This document shows positions 8,901 to 18,278 of a DNA stretch of 64,000 bases, piece after piece. The position numbers and the translations under genes are program-made. The number at the start of each line of letters is the position of its first letter. Position 1 is the first letter of the stretch. The notes beneath the pieces were generated by a model. That model did not search any database, had not been told where the DNA came from, and saw only the letters and a list, made by a program, of their open reading frames with translations. Origin of the DNA: Candidatus Raymondbacteria bacterium RIFOXYA2_FULL_49_16 (GTDB taxonomy: Bacteria > Fibrobacterota > OXYB2-FULL-49-7 > XYB2-FULL-49-35); the NCBI GenBank assembly GCA_001789205.1, contig MFYT01000039.1:76233-140232 (forward strand), in the 5' to 3' direction.

Positions 8901-9614
8901 ATGCATATCAGCGCACTGACCATTCATCAAGACCGTTTTCCAGCCCACGACGTCTATCCATTCAGCGTGCCGTCCCTTGCCGTTACTCCGCGCATCGATT
9001 TTATCGCCCCAATCACTTTTTTCATTGGCGAGAACGGCAGCGGAAAGTCGACGCTTTTACAGGCAATTGCGCGGCGGTGCAATATCCATATTTGGCAGGA
9101 AATGGAACGCGGCCGGTTCCAGTACAACCGGTATGAGGAACGTTTTTGCGAATATATCGAAGTGGCGCAGGAAAAGCGGATGATTTTGGGGTCGTTTTTC
9201 TCGTCGGACAATTTCCGTCATTTTACGCAAAACCTCGACGAGTGGGCGTCCATGGACCCTGGCGTTCTCGACTATTTCGGCGGCAAATCGCTGTATACCA
9301 TGTCGCACGGCCAGTCGCTTATCTCGTTTTTCCGCACCCGCTATGCCATTGAGGGGCTTTACCTGCTTGACGAGCCCGAGACCGCGCTTTCACCGCGCCG
9401 CCTCATTGAACTGCTCGCCATTGTCCGCGATATGGCCACGGCAGGCCATGCCCAGTTCATTATTGCCACGCATTCACCCCTGCTGCTTGCCTGCCCTGGC
9501 GCGATCATCTATAATTTTGACACTGTTCCTGTTTCATCCTGCTCTTACGAGGAGACAGACTACTTCCGGGTGTACAAGGACTTCATGGAACATCGGGAAA
9601 AATACCTGGGGTAG
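8901..9614 (+). CDS. AAA/ABC-type predicted ATPase (COG3910-like)
   Basis: A soluble stand-alone ATPase of about 237 residues with Walker A GENGSGKST, a signature-like region (MSHGQSLISFF), Walker B YLLDEPETALSP and a switch His in IIATHSPLLL. This matches the small predicted ATPases of the COG3910 type, related to the nucleotide-binding domains of RecF/SMC-like proteins. ATG 8901 is preferred over 8856 since family members begin with MxISxLxI. It is divergent from mtlD and converges on motB with a 2-bp gap. The cellular role is unknown. Confidence 0.8.
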   Translation: MHISALTIHQDRFPAHDVYPFSVPSLAVTPRIDFIAPITFFIGENGSGKSTLLQAIARRCNIHIWQEMERGRFQYNRYEERFCEYIEVAQEKRMILGSFFSSDNFRHFTQNLDEWASMDPGVLDYFGGKSLYTMSHGQSLISFFRTRYAIEGLYLLDEPETALSPRRLIELLAIVRDMATAGHAQFIIATHSPLLLACPGAIIYNFDTVPVSSCSYEETDYFRVYKDFMEHREKYLG

Positions 9615-9616
9615 GG

Positions 9617-10393
9617 CTATTCGTCGTTTTCGCGGGCAGGTTCTTCGGCGGGTGCTGAATGACCCGCATTTTCAGCCTTGGGCTCGTATTTGTTGAACCC
9701 GCTTACCATAAGGACAATATCGACCCTGCGGTTCTGCGCCTTGTTCTCGGGGGTGTCGTTGGGGGCTTTTGGACGGTATTCGCCGTATCCAGCTGCCGAG
9801 AGCCGGTCTGGGGAAATACCGCCGGAATGGAGCAGGTATTGGAGTACGTTGGTGGCGCGGGATGTTGACAGCTCCCAGTTTGAATAGAACCTGGTATTGT
9901 GAATGCGGTCAGTATCTGTGTGTCCTTCAACGCGTATGAAATTGGGCATTGGCTGGAGAATCCGGGCAACCCTGCCAACAATCTCCATTGCCGGCCCCGA
10001 GAGCTCGCCTGATCCCGAATAGAACAGCACTGAATCCTTTATGCTAATGACTAGGCCCCTTTCCTCGCGCGAAACCGAGATTTTCCCCTGAAGGCCCATT
10101 TGCGCGATCATCCGGTTGATACGCTCCTGGGTGTTAGACATGGCCCGTCGTTCCTTGGAGACGCTGGGCCCGGGAACCAGGGACCTGCCGCCGTCGAGTA
10201 CGCCTGAACGGCCTACCCCGCCGAATGTGATGGCGAGCGATTCAGCCATTTCCTGGAATTTTTGGGTATCGGTCTGCGCCATGGAGTAGAGCACAATGAA
10301 GAGCACCAGGAGCAGGGTGATAAGATCAGCGTAGGTGAGCAGCCATCGTTCCGCGTTTTCTTTTTCCGCGGGCTTGTTCTTCTTGTGCGCCAT
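9617..10393 (-). CDS. motB: Flagellar motor stator protein MotB
   Basis: A 258-residue protein with one N-terminal membrane helix containing the proton-carrying Asp in TYADLITLL. A plug/linker follows, then an OmpA-type peptidoglycan-binding domain (VEGHTDTDRI, NWELSTSRA, GYGEYRPKAPN). It anchors the stator to the cell wall and, with MotA, converts ion flow to flagellar torque. It begins 13 bp after motA in the same operon. The C-terminal charged tail is unremarkable. A non-flagellar MotB-like role cannot be excluded, but the gene pair argues for motility. Confidence 0.9.
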   Translation of the reverse strand: MAHKKNKPAEKENAERWLLTYADLITLLLVLFIVLYSMAQTDTQKFQEMAESLAITFGGVGRSGVLDGGRSLVPGPSVSKERRAMSNTQERINRMIAQMGLQGKISVSREERGLVISIKDSVLFYSGSGELSGPAMEIVGRVARILQPMPNFIRVEGHTDTDRIHNTRFYSNWELSTSRATNVLQYLLHSGGISPDRLSAAGYGEYRPKAPNDTPENKAQNRRVDIVLMVSGFNKYEPKAENAGHSAPAEEPARENDE

Positions 10394-10406
10394 ACGGGCC
10401 TACGCC

Positions 10407-11186
10407 TTATTTGCCGCTGCTGACGTTGACGTTTTTGGCTTCGGACTGGGAGAGGAATGAAATAAGTTTTTGCGCCACAATGCGCGGGTTGTCGCCCGAC
10501 TCAATGGAGAGCACACCTTCGACAATAATGCTTTTTACCAGCACCTCTTTCTTGCTTTTATTTTTAAGCTTGGTGCCGATAGGTATCCAGATGACGTTTG
10601 CGGAAAACACGCCGTACAACGTGGCAATAAAGGCAAGGGCGATTGAGGCCGCAAGCGACGCGGCGTCGGAGATGTTTGACAGCACGTTGATGAGGCCAAG
10701 AACAGTGCCAATGATGCCCATGGTGGGAGCAAAACCGCCCGCAGCCTCAAATATTCCCGCGCCACTGTGGTGGCGTTCCTCAATAGTGGTTATTTTAGTT
10801 TCGAGAATGTCACGCACCAACGCGGGTTCAGTGCCATCTACAATGAGCTGGACGCCTTGTTTTAGAAAAGGATCGTTAATGTTTGTCAGTTCTACTTCAA
10901 GGCTCAGGATGCCTTCGCGCCGCGCTTTTTCGGAAAATCCCACAAGCATATTAATGGTTTTAGTGATGTCGTATTTTTGTTCGGTAAAAGCTATGATGAG
11001 CAGGCGGGGGGCTTTTGATAGAGTAGACAAGGGAAAACTGGTGATAACAGCACCAACGGTCCCGCAGGCGATGATGATGAAGGCTGATACGCCTACATAC
11101 GCGAGCAGGTTGCCGCCCTCTTCAAGGATACCGACGATCATTCCGCCGACCGCCAAACTAATCCCAAAAATGGTGGTAATATCCAT
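10407..11186 (-). CDS. motA: Flagellar motor stator protein MotA
   Basis: A 259-residue MotA/TolQ/ExbB-family inner-membrane protein with four membrane helices. It shows the conserved cytoplasmic loop (KYDITKTINMLVGFSEKARREG) and the family motif GGFAPTMGIIGTVLGLI before the third helix. It forms the ion channel with MotB. Spacing to motB is 13 bp, so they are co-transcribed, and the upstream 170-bp gap probably holds the promoter. It supports a motile organism. Confidence 0.9.
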   Translation of the reverse strand: MDITTIFGISLAVGGMIVGILEEGGNLLAYVGVSAFIIIACGTVGAVITSFPLSTLSKAPRLLIIAFTEQKYDITKTINMLVGFSEKARREGILSLEVELTNINDPFLKQGVQLIVDGTEPALVRDILETKITTIEERHHSGAGIFEAAGGFAPTMGIIGTVLGLINVLSNISDAASLAASIALAFIATLYGVFSANVIWIPIGTKLKNKSKKEVLVKSIIVEGVLSIESGDNPRIVAQKLISFLSQSEAKNVNVSSGK

Positions 11187-11356
11187 ACGGGTCCTTTTCC
11201 TTTATTTCAGCTTAAAAGATTTACAAAAAAAATACACTCAACCTCCGTATATTGGCAATAGTAATTATCGGCATATTCATTTAGAGTATTTAATGATATC
11301 TGGCGTAAGATGTTTAAAAATAAGGAAATACTTGAATCGATCCTTGAAGTTTAGCT

Positions 11357-12631
11357 TCAGCAACCGTTGTTTTTCAAAAGTTTTGCTGTTACTTTTTCCT
11401 GCTTTTCCCATTGGCCAAAAAGTGCCCCTTTGGGAAGGAGTTCCCTTTCAACAATTTTTCGTATGGCAGGATTGATTGCGCCACATGGCTCATGTTCAAA
11501 CCCAGTCCCGGGAAGGGGCATGAATGTATGGGCATGGATTGTCGCCCCCATTTTCACCAAGGCTTGCATCATACGGACTGTGTGCAGGGCATCGTCCTCG
11601 GTTTCACCCGGAAGACCGAAAATGAAGTCCACAAAGGGTTTGAGGCTAGCGGAGCAGGCAATGTCAATGGCCTGGTACACGTCATTAACTGTATGACCCC
11701 GGTTGCACAGGTCCAGAAGGCGCTGGCTTCCTGTTTGCGCACCCACCACGATGTTCTTGTTGCACGCGTATTTCAGCACAAGCGCCACAGTGTCAGTTGT
11801 AACATGTTCGGGCCGCACCTCAGCTGGAAAATTGCCGAAGAATACACGGCCTTTTTTTCCAATGGCCTGGTTTACGCCGGTCAGCAGTTCCTCCATGGCG
11901 TGCAGGTTAATGCCAAGGCCGTCCGGCGATCCATACGCAAATGCATCAGCCGAAACAAACCGTATGTTGTACATGTCCCGTTTGCGCATTTCAGCCACTG
12001 CTGCCACAATGGCCTCGCTTTTGCGGTGACGCACTGTGCCTCGCGTCAGCTGTGTTGCCTGGCAGAAATGGCAGCTGAAGGGGCAGCCGCGGGTGATTTC
12101 AATAGAGCCCAATTTATCGTACCGTAGTGAAAAGGGAGGGAATGCGTCAAGATCAACAAGTCCTGCAGGACCGGTATGCATATATCCGGCTCCTGGCTGG
12201 TAAAAGGCAATGCCTTTGATTGCGGTCACATCCCCATCTTCCAGCAATTGTTCCGCAAGCGCGGGAAAAGTTTCTTCGGCCTCTCCCAGCACAGCATAGT
12301 CAAACCCCATTGCCAGGGTGCCTTTTGGATCGCCTGTGGCATGGGGGCCGCCTGCAATGAGCGTGATCCGGTTTCCATAGGCCATTCGCAGCTGCGCCAC
12401 CAGCTCCTGGGTCTCCCATTTTTGTGGAGTGCAAAATGAAAAGCAGAGCAGCGCTTTGTCATGTGTTTCGAGAATACGGCCGGTTTCGGGGAGCAGGGCG
12501 TGGGCATAGTAGAAAAAACAGACATGCGCCTTTGTCGCCACAGGATGGTTTTCGAGCGCGCCTGCGAGCGCGTTAACGCTGTTTCGATTGAGCGAAGTGT
12601 AGAAAAAGGCCAAGCCCGTGCGCATAGGCAT
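11357..12631 (-). CDS. B12-binding/radical SAM domain protein (MJ_1487-like)
   Basis: A 424-residue protein with an N-terminal cobalamin-binding-like Rossmann domain (LLCFSFCTPQKWE, LIAGGPHATGDP) and a radical SAM domain with CPFSCHFC supplying the iron-sulfur ligands. The sequence TRGCPFSCHFCQATQLTRG and overall plan resemble the TIGR04013 (MJ_1487) family, whose substrates are unknown. The protein is cytoplasmic. It ends 2 bp from the PAP2 gene upstream on the same strand, suggesting co-transcription. Nothing links it to the radical SAM peptide system at 55-63 kb. Confidence 0.8.
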   Translation of the reverse strand: MPMRTGLAFFYTSLNRNSVNALAGALENHPVATKAHVCFFYYAHALLPETGRILETHDKALLCFSFCTPQKWETQELVAQLRMAYGNRITLIAGGPHATGDPKGTLAMGFDYAVLGEAEETFPALAEQLLEDGDVTAIKGIAFYQPGAGYMHTGPAGLVDLDAFPPFSLRYDKLGSIEITRGCPFSCHFCQATQLTRGTVRHRKSEAIVAAVAEMRKRDMYNIRFVSADAFAYGSPDGLGINLHAMEELLTGVNQAIGKKGRVFFGNFPAEVRPEHVTTDTVALVLKYACNKNIVVGAQTGSQRLLDLCNRGHTVNDVYQAIDIACSASLKPFVDFIFGLPGETEDDALHTVRMMQALVKMGATIHAHTFMPLPGTGFEHEPCGAINPAIRKIVERELLPKGALFGQWEKQEKVTAKLLKNNGC

Positions 12632-12633
12632 TA

Positions 12634-13359
12634 TTAAAATGACCAGGAAGCCCGTATGCCCCCGGGCGCAGGAGCGATTGCCGAGTCAGTGGAAGGCGTT
12701 TTGTACAGACGGTATACCAGGTATGTGATCGCAGTGCTCACACACGCGCCTGTGACAATATCAGACAGGTGGTGCCAGTGCTCGTTGTACCTCGTGTATC
12801 CCACATAACCTGCCCATCCGTAGAACGCAATTGGCAGACTGTATTTCAACGCCGGCTGTTTTACATGGTCAAGCCAGTAGAGGCTCATATATGTTGCGGA
12901 ACAGAAACTCATTGATGTATGGCCTGAATAAAAGCTTCTTCGCTGGCCTTCGTACCCATGGGCAATGGCATCGTCGTAATTGGGACGTTTGCGGCCCACG
13001 GTCGATGAAACCGCGCTGTAGATGCCAAAATTTACGGAAAAAGCTGTCATAAACCCCCGGAAATTCCTGAGCGCGTCGTTTTTATCAACAGCAAAAGGCG
13101 TTGCCGCGTATCCGAGGTGGACAAGGGGGATGACCCAGCAGGGGATGCTTTCGTCGCGATAGGTTTTTACATCAGAACTGATGAACGGGTGGTCTGGGTT
13201 CAAGAGCACTGTCTGGAATAGAGCGCCGGCCGAGAGACCCGCAACATCGATGAGAACATCGGTGTATTGATGATTAAAAGGCGTACTCGAATTTTGTATG
13301 ACAGCCTGAGACTGCGGCACATACAAGAGCAACCCCAGGAAGACCAAGGTCAATCGCAT
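12634..13359 (-). CDS. PAP2 superfamily phosphatase
   Basis: A 241-residue membrane-associated phosphatase with an N-terminal signal or helix. The three PAP2 motifs are present in order: GRKRPNYD (KxxxxxxRP-like), FYSGHTS (PSGH-like) and YNEHWHHLSDIVTG (SRxxxxxHxxxD-like). Such enzymes dephosphorylate lipid phosphates, including undecaprenyl pyrophosphate or phosphatidate, on the periplasmic side. The catalytic His residues of motifs 2 and 3 are present. It precedes the B12/radical SAM gene by 2 bp. Substrate cannot be told from sequence. Confidence 0.85.
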   Translation of the reverse strand: MRLTLVFLGLLLYVPQSQAVIQNSSTPFNHQYTDVLIDVAGLSAGALFQTVLLNPDHPFISSDVKTYRDESIPCWVIPLVHLGYAATPFAVDKNDALRNFRGFMTAFSVNFGIYSAVSSTVGRKRPNYDDAIAHGYEGQRRSFYSGHTSMSFCSATYMSLYWLDHVKQPALKYSLPIAFYGWAGYVGYTRYNEHWHHLSDIVTGACVSTAITYLVYRLYKTPSTDSAIAPAPGGIRASWSF

Positions 13360-13425
13360 GGTGAAGAATATAATTTAATCGGACAATACGCTTCGACTGT
13401 GGAGATTGCGCCCACAGCGAGGGGT

Positions 13426-15681
13426 TTATCGCAGCAGCAAGGCCTTTGCTGAATAAAACGCGTCACCCGCCCGTAACCTGAACAGATAGAGGCCGCTGGA
13501 CACCCCGACAGCCTTCCAAACAACGCCGTTGCGGCTGATTTTAGCCACTGTGGTTTCCACTGTGGCGACAGACGAGCCGTTTACCCTGAATATCTCAACC
13601 GTGACCAGACCGTCTTTTCCCGGTATTTTGCCGCATTGTATGGTCACCGCAGGGTTGAACGGATTGGGAAAAACCATCAGCGATTTTTCTGGTACTTGAG
13701 CGGCGGGAATCGAGTATGGACCGCTGGTGCATGATTCAATGCTGTCGGGCTCACGACCGATATCCGAATAGCGCCATTGACCTTTTCTGGCAACCAGTGT
13801 ATCTGTACCGGAAACAAGGGCAAGATCAAAGGAGATGTCCGAACTACCCGATCCCTCTTGGTGGACTTGGGCCGCGATACTGTTCTGACCATCGTGGAGC
13901 AGTGGCAGGCCCTGAGCGGTAATATCAACGGTCGTATAGGTTCCGCCTTCGTGCGCAGTCGAGGCCCAGGTGTCGTATCCGACCTGACTTGCGGGCATGC
14001 CAAGGCGGGCGACCTCGGCGCCATTGAGATAGACAATCACGCCATCGTCGTAATTGAGCTCGAGCGCAAGTGAAGAGAGGGGTGCCGGATTGGAGACGGA
14101 CATGCTCTTTCTGAAGTATGCGGTATAGACCCTCGCAATGGTTGTGGCCTCATTCCCATCGCCGTAACCGAACTCGGCCAGGCCGAGAGGCCAGGAAGAA
14201 TCGTCATACCCAGGATCTTTCCAGGACATCGAAGTACAGGTTGTGTCCACTGTGAAACTGATTACCGCGGAAGTGTCCATGGAGTTTCCGGAATCATCAA
14301 TGGCGCGCACATAGAAGACATAGGTCTGCCCATGCACACCTGCCACGACCATGGAATGGTTGAAACCGCCTTCTCCTGACGGAAATTGGGTTGTCATGGT
14401 TTCGTAGGGTTGGTCGACAAGACCCCAGCGAACGTACGCAGGCTCGTTTGTTTTCAGTGTTACAAGAACAGAGGCAGTGCGAACAGTCCCAGACGGCCCG
14501 CTTTCCCTGAAGAACGGCGCGGTCGTGTCAGGTCCCTGCGGCCGCTTGATAATGGTAAGACTGTCGAGTAGCAGCCCATATGGATCAAGGACGTCCATAT
14601 GCAAGGTGTCGCCGTGAATCCGGCATTTGCCATAGTTGAGCGCCCACGCGCCTTTTTCCACAAACCAGTCGGTATTCGAGAAATAGCTGGGGGTCCCGTC
14701 ATATCCCCCGGAACCCCAGTTGCCCAGGACCATCTCCAGCCTGCCCTGGCCAGGCCCGCTCCCATACTCTTCCACCGGTGTTTCAGCATTGACGTTTAAA
14801 TTTATCGGCTTTGAACGCATGTAATAATGAATGTGTCCATTCAACACAAGATCAACGCCGTAGTCGTCGAACGCCTTCCACCAGGTTTCGCGGTATGCGT
14901 CCATGTCCTGCTGATGGACCACGGTTACGAAAAAGGGTTTGTGGAAATAGACGATTTTCCACTTTTTTGCCGTGTTCCGGAGCTGGTCAACAAGCCATGC
15001 GTACTGGGCCGCGAAGTCGCGTTCGCTATTCAGGGAAATGAACAGCGCATCCCCAAATTCGAACGAGTACCATTTCTCTTCACCCGGGAGCACAAATTGA
15101 TTGTAATAGATGCTGTAATTGTAATCGTGATTGCTGACCGCGTAATAGATCAGGGCTTTTTCGAAAAGGGAGGCGCCATAGGAATAGATTTCGTCCCAGT
15201 CAGTCGCTGAGTTGCCATCGGTCGCTTTGTCTCCCATATGAATGAAAAAGTCGGCGTCCTGCTGCGCCAGCGTCTCAGCCATGGTCCTCCATCCGGGCAG
15301 ATTGTAATCGTGGATGTCACCACCAGTGATGAAAGTAAGTCTGTCCGCAATCGTGTCGCAGGAGGTCTGGAATGTCTTTTCAACGCCCCAAGTTCCGTCG
15401 TATATGGAGTAATGGATGGTTGCAGACGGCTGAACCGCGGGAAAGGCGTAATCATAGAGATATCCGGAATAATCCGCGCGCTGGGTTCCAGCAAATGTTC
15501 CCTGTTCGTACAAGTCCGTATACCCCCAGCGGATACTGTCAGCAGGGCCATAGCTTTGCCAGGTAACAGTCAGCCCGTTCAATGGATTGTTCTTTGAGCC
15601 CCAGTGGATATGCGTGACCGTGCTCCAAAGGAGTGAGGCGCCGCATAAGAGAATTCCCATGGAAAGTGGTATGCTTTTCAT
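13426..15681 (-). CDS. Secreted calcineurin-like metallophosphatase with C-terminal sorting domain
   Basis: A 751-residue exported protein. After a signal peptide comes a purple-acid-phosphatase-type FN3 domain, then a metallophosphatase domain with GGDIHD, HMGDKATD, SNHDYN, YFHKPFF and NGHIHYY. An FN3-like stretch and a galactose-binding-like beta domain (LELNYDDGVIVYLNG) follow, and the chain ends in a PNPFNPAVT sorting domain. The metal ligands look intact, so hydrolysis of phosphoesters outside the cell is expected. A strong AGGAGG site precedes ATG 15681. The galactose-binding-like plus tail module closely matches the truncated protein at 63225-64000. Confidence 0.85.
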   Translation of the reverse strand: MKSIPLSMGILLCGASLLWSTVTHIHWGSKNNPLNGLTVTWQSYGPADSIRWGYTDLYEQGTFAGTQRADYSGYLYDYAFPAVQPSATIHYSIYDGTWGVEKTFQTSCDTIADRLTFITGGDIHDYNLPGWRTMAETLAQQDADFFIHMGDKATDGNSATDWDEIYSYGASLFEKALIYYAVSNHDYNYSIYYNQFVLPGEEKWYSFEFGDALFISLNSERDFAAQYAWLVDQLRNTAKKWKIVYFHKPFFVTVVHQQDMDAYRETWWKAFDDYGVDLVLNGHIHYYMRSKPINLNVNAETPVEEYGSGPGQGRLEMVLGNWGSGGYDGTPSYFSNTDWFVEKGAWALNYGKCRIHGDTLHMDVLDPYGLLLDSLTIIKRPQGPDTTAPFFRESGPSGTVRTASVLVTLKTNEPAYVRWGLVDQPYETMTTQFPSGEGGFNHSMVVAGVHGQTYVFYVRAIDDSGNSMDTSAVISFTVDTTCTSMSWKDPGYDDSSWPLGLAEFGYGDGNEATTIARVYTAYFRKSMSVSNPAPLSSLALELNYDDGVIVYLNGAEVARLGMPASQVGYDTWASTAHEGGTYTTVDITAQGLPLLHDGQNSIAAQVHQEGSGSSDISFDLALVSGTDTLVARKGQWRYSDIGREPDSIESCTSGPYSIPAAQVPEKSLMVFPNPFNPAVTIQCGKIPGKDGLVTVEIFRVNGSSVATVETTVAKISRNGVVWKAVGVSSGLYLFRLRAGDAFYSAKALLLR

Positions 15682-15849
15682 TTTTTATTCCTCCTGATAG
15701 CATATGCCGGTATTATCCGCTGACATTAAATAAGATACAATGGGAAATAGAAATCGCCCCAACTATTTGGCAATAATGACCGATTTTTCAGGAAAAAACG
15801 CCACTTTTTCGGAAATCATAGCTGGTAATGGGGAATATCCAGGCCAGCC

Positions 15850-17682
15850 TCAACCGGTTCTGTATTTACTGGGGCTTTTTCCGGTCATTTTCTTGAAATT
15901 TCTAAGAAAAATGTCAGGATCTGAGTACCCGACCTTATACGATATCTCTGTAATTGAATCATTGGAAGAACGAAGCATGTCGCACGCTTTTTCTATCCTG
16001 ACCTCCCGCAGTTGTTCCATCGGCGACTTGCCGGTGACTGTCTGATATATGGTAAGCAGGCGCCTGGGGCTTAGTCTGACAGTCCGGGCAATGGACTTGC
16101 TGCCCAGTTCCTCGTGGAAATGGGCGGATAAGAAGCTGTCTACTTCAGTGACAATGCTTTTCCAGTTATCGGGTACAATCCTGAATCTCTTTCTCCATGC
16201 CCTGGCCCCCAGGAGTGCGATGGCAACAGCCAGCACACTAGCGCCAACGAAGATCCGAGCCTTGGAATTGTCCCTGATCGTGAATTCGGTTTTGGGAAAA
16301 TCAAGCACTTCGCCATTTTCACGCACCAGATATCCTTCAAAGGACCACCCGCCTTTCACCATTTTATCATTCAGGACCAGGGGGAGGAGTATTTCACCGG
16401 ATCCAGGGGAGAGGTCAAGCATGCTGACTGCTATTGCCGAGGTGAAAAAACGATCAGCCAGACTATCTTTTTTTAACGCGATGAACTCATTGCTCCCCCG
16501 TCTATATTTGAAATAGAGGTCTTGGGTCTCGCTGTTGATGCTGAAGGTAAGGTTGGAGGTTTCGTCAAAAGGGCCGAACCGGTTGCCGCGATCTCCCGTA
16601 AAAATGTCCGCGTGCGCGTTCAGGTCAATGTAGCATTTTTTGGACACCGGAGGTAAGCGCAGGCGCAGGAACACGGTGTCTCCGCGGCGGAATTCGTGGT
16701 TGTCCTGCCGCGGGCGGACAATGTCCATTGCAAGCCCTTCGTGGACACGGCGGGCAGATGATATGATGAAATGGTCGATATCCATGGAAGCAATGCCGAA
16801 TTCCCGAGCTGTTTTTTTACAGCGGAATTCGATGTACTGATAGTGGCCCACGGGCCGACTCAGTTCAATTTTCCGGTTTCCGGCCGGGAGCCCATCGATA
16901 AAAAGCGAGTCCTCGATTGTTGCGCCGTCCACGCGGATGAATATATCAATGGATATCCATTGGGAAAGACGCACCAGCGCCAGGCCTGTGTCGGGAATGG
17001 TCCAGGTGCGTCCTTTTCCATTGGGCCGCATGAGCAGGAGAAGTCCCGGGGTCCCGTCCGCGGTTTTCCGCAGGACAAGGCCAGGCGTGGTAAAGGGACT
17101 GTCGATTTTGCTTACCACGCGGAACCCCAGAAGGGTCAGGTGCGATGCAGTCGTCTGCGCTGGCAGTGTGCCGTTTGCCCGGTTCAGACGCATGGCAAAA
17201 TGACAATACAGGCCCTTGACAAGCTCCGGAGAGGAACCGGTAAGCATGAGCGTCCGTGCCGCGACCCAGTCTGAATCGGCGCTGATGCGAAGTCCGGACG
17301 TGCCCCTGAATGCGGCCTTTTTTGTCACGGCAACGTTCCCCTGGGCCCAGCCGTTGATGGTGAAACCAGCCGAAACTTCCACGGAATCTTCGAAGTCTTC
17401 GGAGAAATAGACAGTGTCCGCGGCATGAGGAAGCGCGGTGAAGAAAAGAACCATCAGAAGGGCCGCGAGGATTTTTAACTTAGTTGAACAATAAGGACAC
17501 ACGAGTCTCTCAAAGAAAGAATCAATATGTTTCCAACGAAACGACTTACTTTTACTGGAAATATTGCTCCCAGCGTTGTATGTGGTGGTTATCAAATGAT
17601 CACAAAGGGGCATTTGATTAGGTTCAACATTCAGGAGATCCCTTACCTCATTCCAATGCACAAAACTTCTCCTTGCTATCAA
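15850..17682 (-). CDS. Membrane-anchored AraC-family regulator with jelly-roll-like ectodomain
   Basis: The order is an N-terminal hydrophobic helix (ILAALLMVLFFTALPHA), a large extracytoplasmic region of about 390 residues with a jelly-roll/LamG-like start (YFSEDFEDSVE...FRGTSGLRI), a second membrane helix near residue 490 and a C-terminal AraC double HTH (SITEISYKVGYSDPDIFLRNFKKMTGKSP). I infer a one-component sensor that binds a ligand, perhaps a glycan, outside and regulates DNA inside. The longest frame is given, but its first 60 residues look untranslated; GTG 17502 gives a natural signal anchor. The divergent or adjacent target is unknown. It is one of three such proteins in the window. 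Confidence 0.75.
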   Translation of the reverse strand: MIARRSFVHWNEVRDLLNVEPNQMPLCDHLITTTYNAGSNISSKSKSFRWKHIDSFFERLVCPYCSTKLKILAALLMVLFFTALPHAADTVYFSEDFEDSVEVSAGFTINGWAQGNVAVTKKAAFRGTSGLRISADSDWVAARTLMLTGSSPELVKGLYCHFAMRLNRANGTLPAQTTASHLTLLGFRVVSKIDSPFTTPGLVLRKTADGTPGLLLLMRPNGKGRTWTIPDTGLALVRLSQWISIDIFIRVDGATIEDSLFIDGLPAGNRKIELSRPVGHYQYIEFRCKKTAREFGIASMDIDHFIISSARRVHEGLAMDIVRPRQDNHEFRRGDTVFLRLRLPPVSKKCYIDLNAHADIFTGDRGNRFGPFDETSNLTFSINSETQDLYFKYRRGSNEFIALKKDSLADRFFTSAIAVSMLDLSPGSGEILLPLVLNDKMVKGGWSFEGYLVRENGEVLDFPKTEFTIRDNSKARIFVGASVLAVAIALLGARAWRKRFRIVPDNWKSIVTEVDSFLSAHFHEELGSKSIARTVRLSPRRLLTIYQTVTGKSPMEQLREVRIEKACDMLRSSNDSITEISYKVGYSDPDIFLRNFKKMTGKSPSKYRTG

Positions 17683-17743
17683 AGGCCTTTAAAAGAGAAC
17701 TATGACATCAATCCTTATTTCTTTTCATCAGTTGAACTGTATC

Positions 17744-17836
17744 CTACAAATCCACGATACTCAACTTCCCTTCCCGCCACAACCCAATCCTGTTTCTGAC
17801 TATTTTTTTTGCATGATACAGCGCCTTGTCCGCCCT
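17744..17836 (-). pseudogene. Relic of a GGDEF-domain C-terminus
   Basis: The minus strand encodes ADKALYHAKKIVRNRIGL and a short tail before a TAG. This matches the conserved C-terminal helix of diguanylate cyclase domains (ADxALYxAKxxGRNR). A stop codon lies just upstream in the same frame, so the rest of the gene is lost. It sits between an AraC gene and the HigA-type antitoxin. Only about 30 residues remain; I see no matching N-terminal half on the other side of the toxin gene. Confidence 0.6.
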
Positions 17837-17882
17837 TTAGAGCGCAACAGCACAACTCCTCCCTTAGAGTAATAGTATGGTT

Positions 17883-18263
17883 TTATGCTGCCTGTGCGCG
17901 TGAATGCCGTACTCTGCGTGACCTCCCCCGCGAATGCCGAGACGCGGGTGGATGCACTGTCCCTGTCCGTTTTATGCTTATCGCGACTTTATGCCCGGTT
18001 GCATTGGCGACCTTCCAAAGCGTGGAAAGCCGGATATCTTCGCCATGGTTTTCTAATTTGCTGACCGCTTGTTTGGTAATATGAATGAAATCTGCAAGCT
18101 GTTCTTGATTTAATCCTGAATCTTCCCGGAATTGCTTCAGTAAAACGGATATTTTGAAGGTCTGGAGGCCTATGTCATAATTTTTCCATCCTTCAGGATC
18201 TTTTGCCTTCAATTCTTCAAGGTGCGCCAAGGCGTCATCATTGTAATGGAGATTCTTTTTCAT
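17883..18263 (-). CDS. HTH-type antitoxin (HigA-like)
   Basis: A 126-residue XRE-family protein; the HTH covers about residues 40-90 (LNQEQLADFIHITKQAVSKLE). It follows the HigB-like toxin by 15 bp, the reversed order typical of higBA, and should neutralise the toxin and repress the operon. The last 27 residues (starting TGTVHPPASRH, Arg-rich) look unlike the family and may come from read-through into decayed DNA beside the GGDEF relic, so the original C-terminus could be altered. Confidence 0.75.
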   Translation of the reverse strand: MKKNLHYNDDALAHLEELKAKDPEGWKNYDIGLQTFKISVLLKQFREDSGLNQEQLADFIHITKQAVSKLENHGEDIRLSTLWKVANATGHKVAISIKRTGTVHPPASRHSRGRSRRVRHSRAQAA

Positions 18264-18278
18264 ATTTGCTCCCGCTAT

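Noticed and set aside
8447-9136. 229-codon plus-strand frame across mtlD and the ATPase
   Set aside because: It bridges the divergent promoter region and is a shadow of two well-supported genes in other frames.
10411-11475. Long frame on the plus strand (354 codons)
   Set aside because: It is antisense to motA, which has clear family motifs; the plus-strand translation is low-complexity and matches nothing.
11357-12631. B12/radical SAM protein as part of a second peptide system
   Set aside because: No short peptide gene or SPASM cysteines nearby; it pairs with a PAP2 gene and has a cobalamin-type N-terminus.
15850-17682. First 60 residues of the AraC frame as a real domain
   Set aside because: They look like untranslated leader; a GTG at 17502 gives a normal signal anchor, though the longer coordinates were kept.
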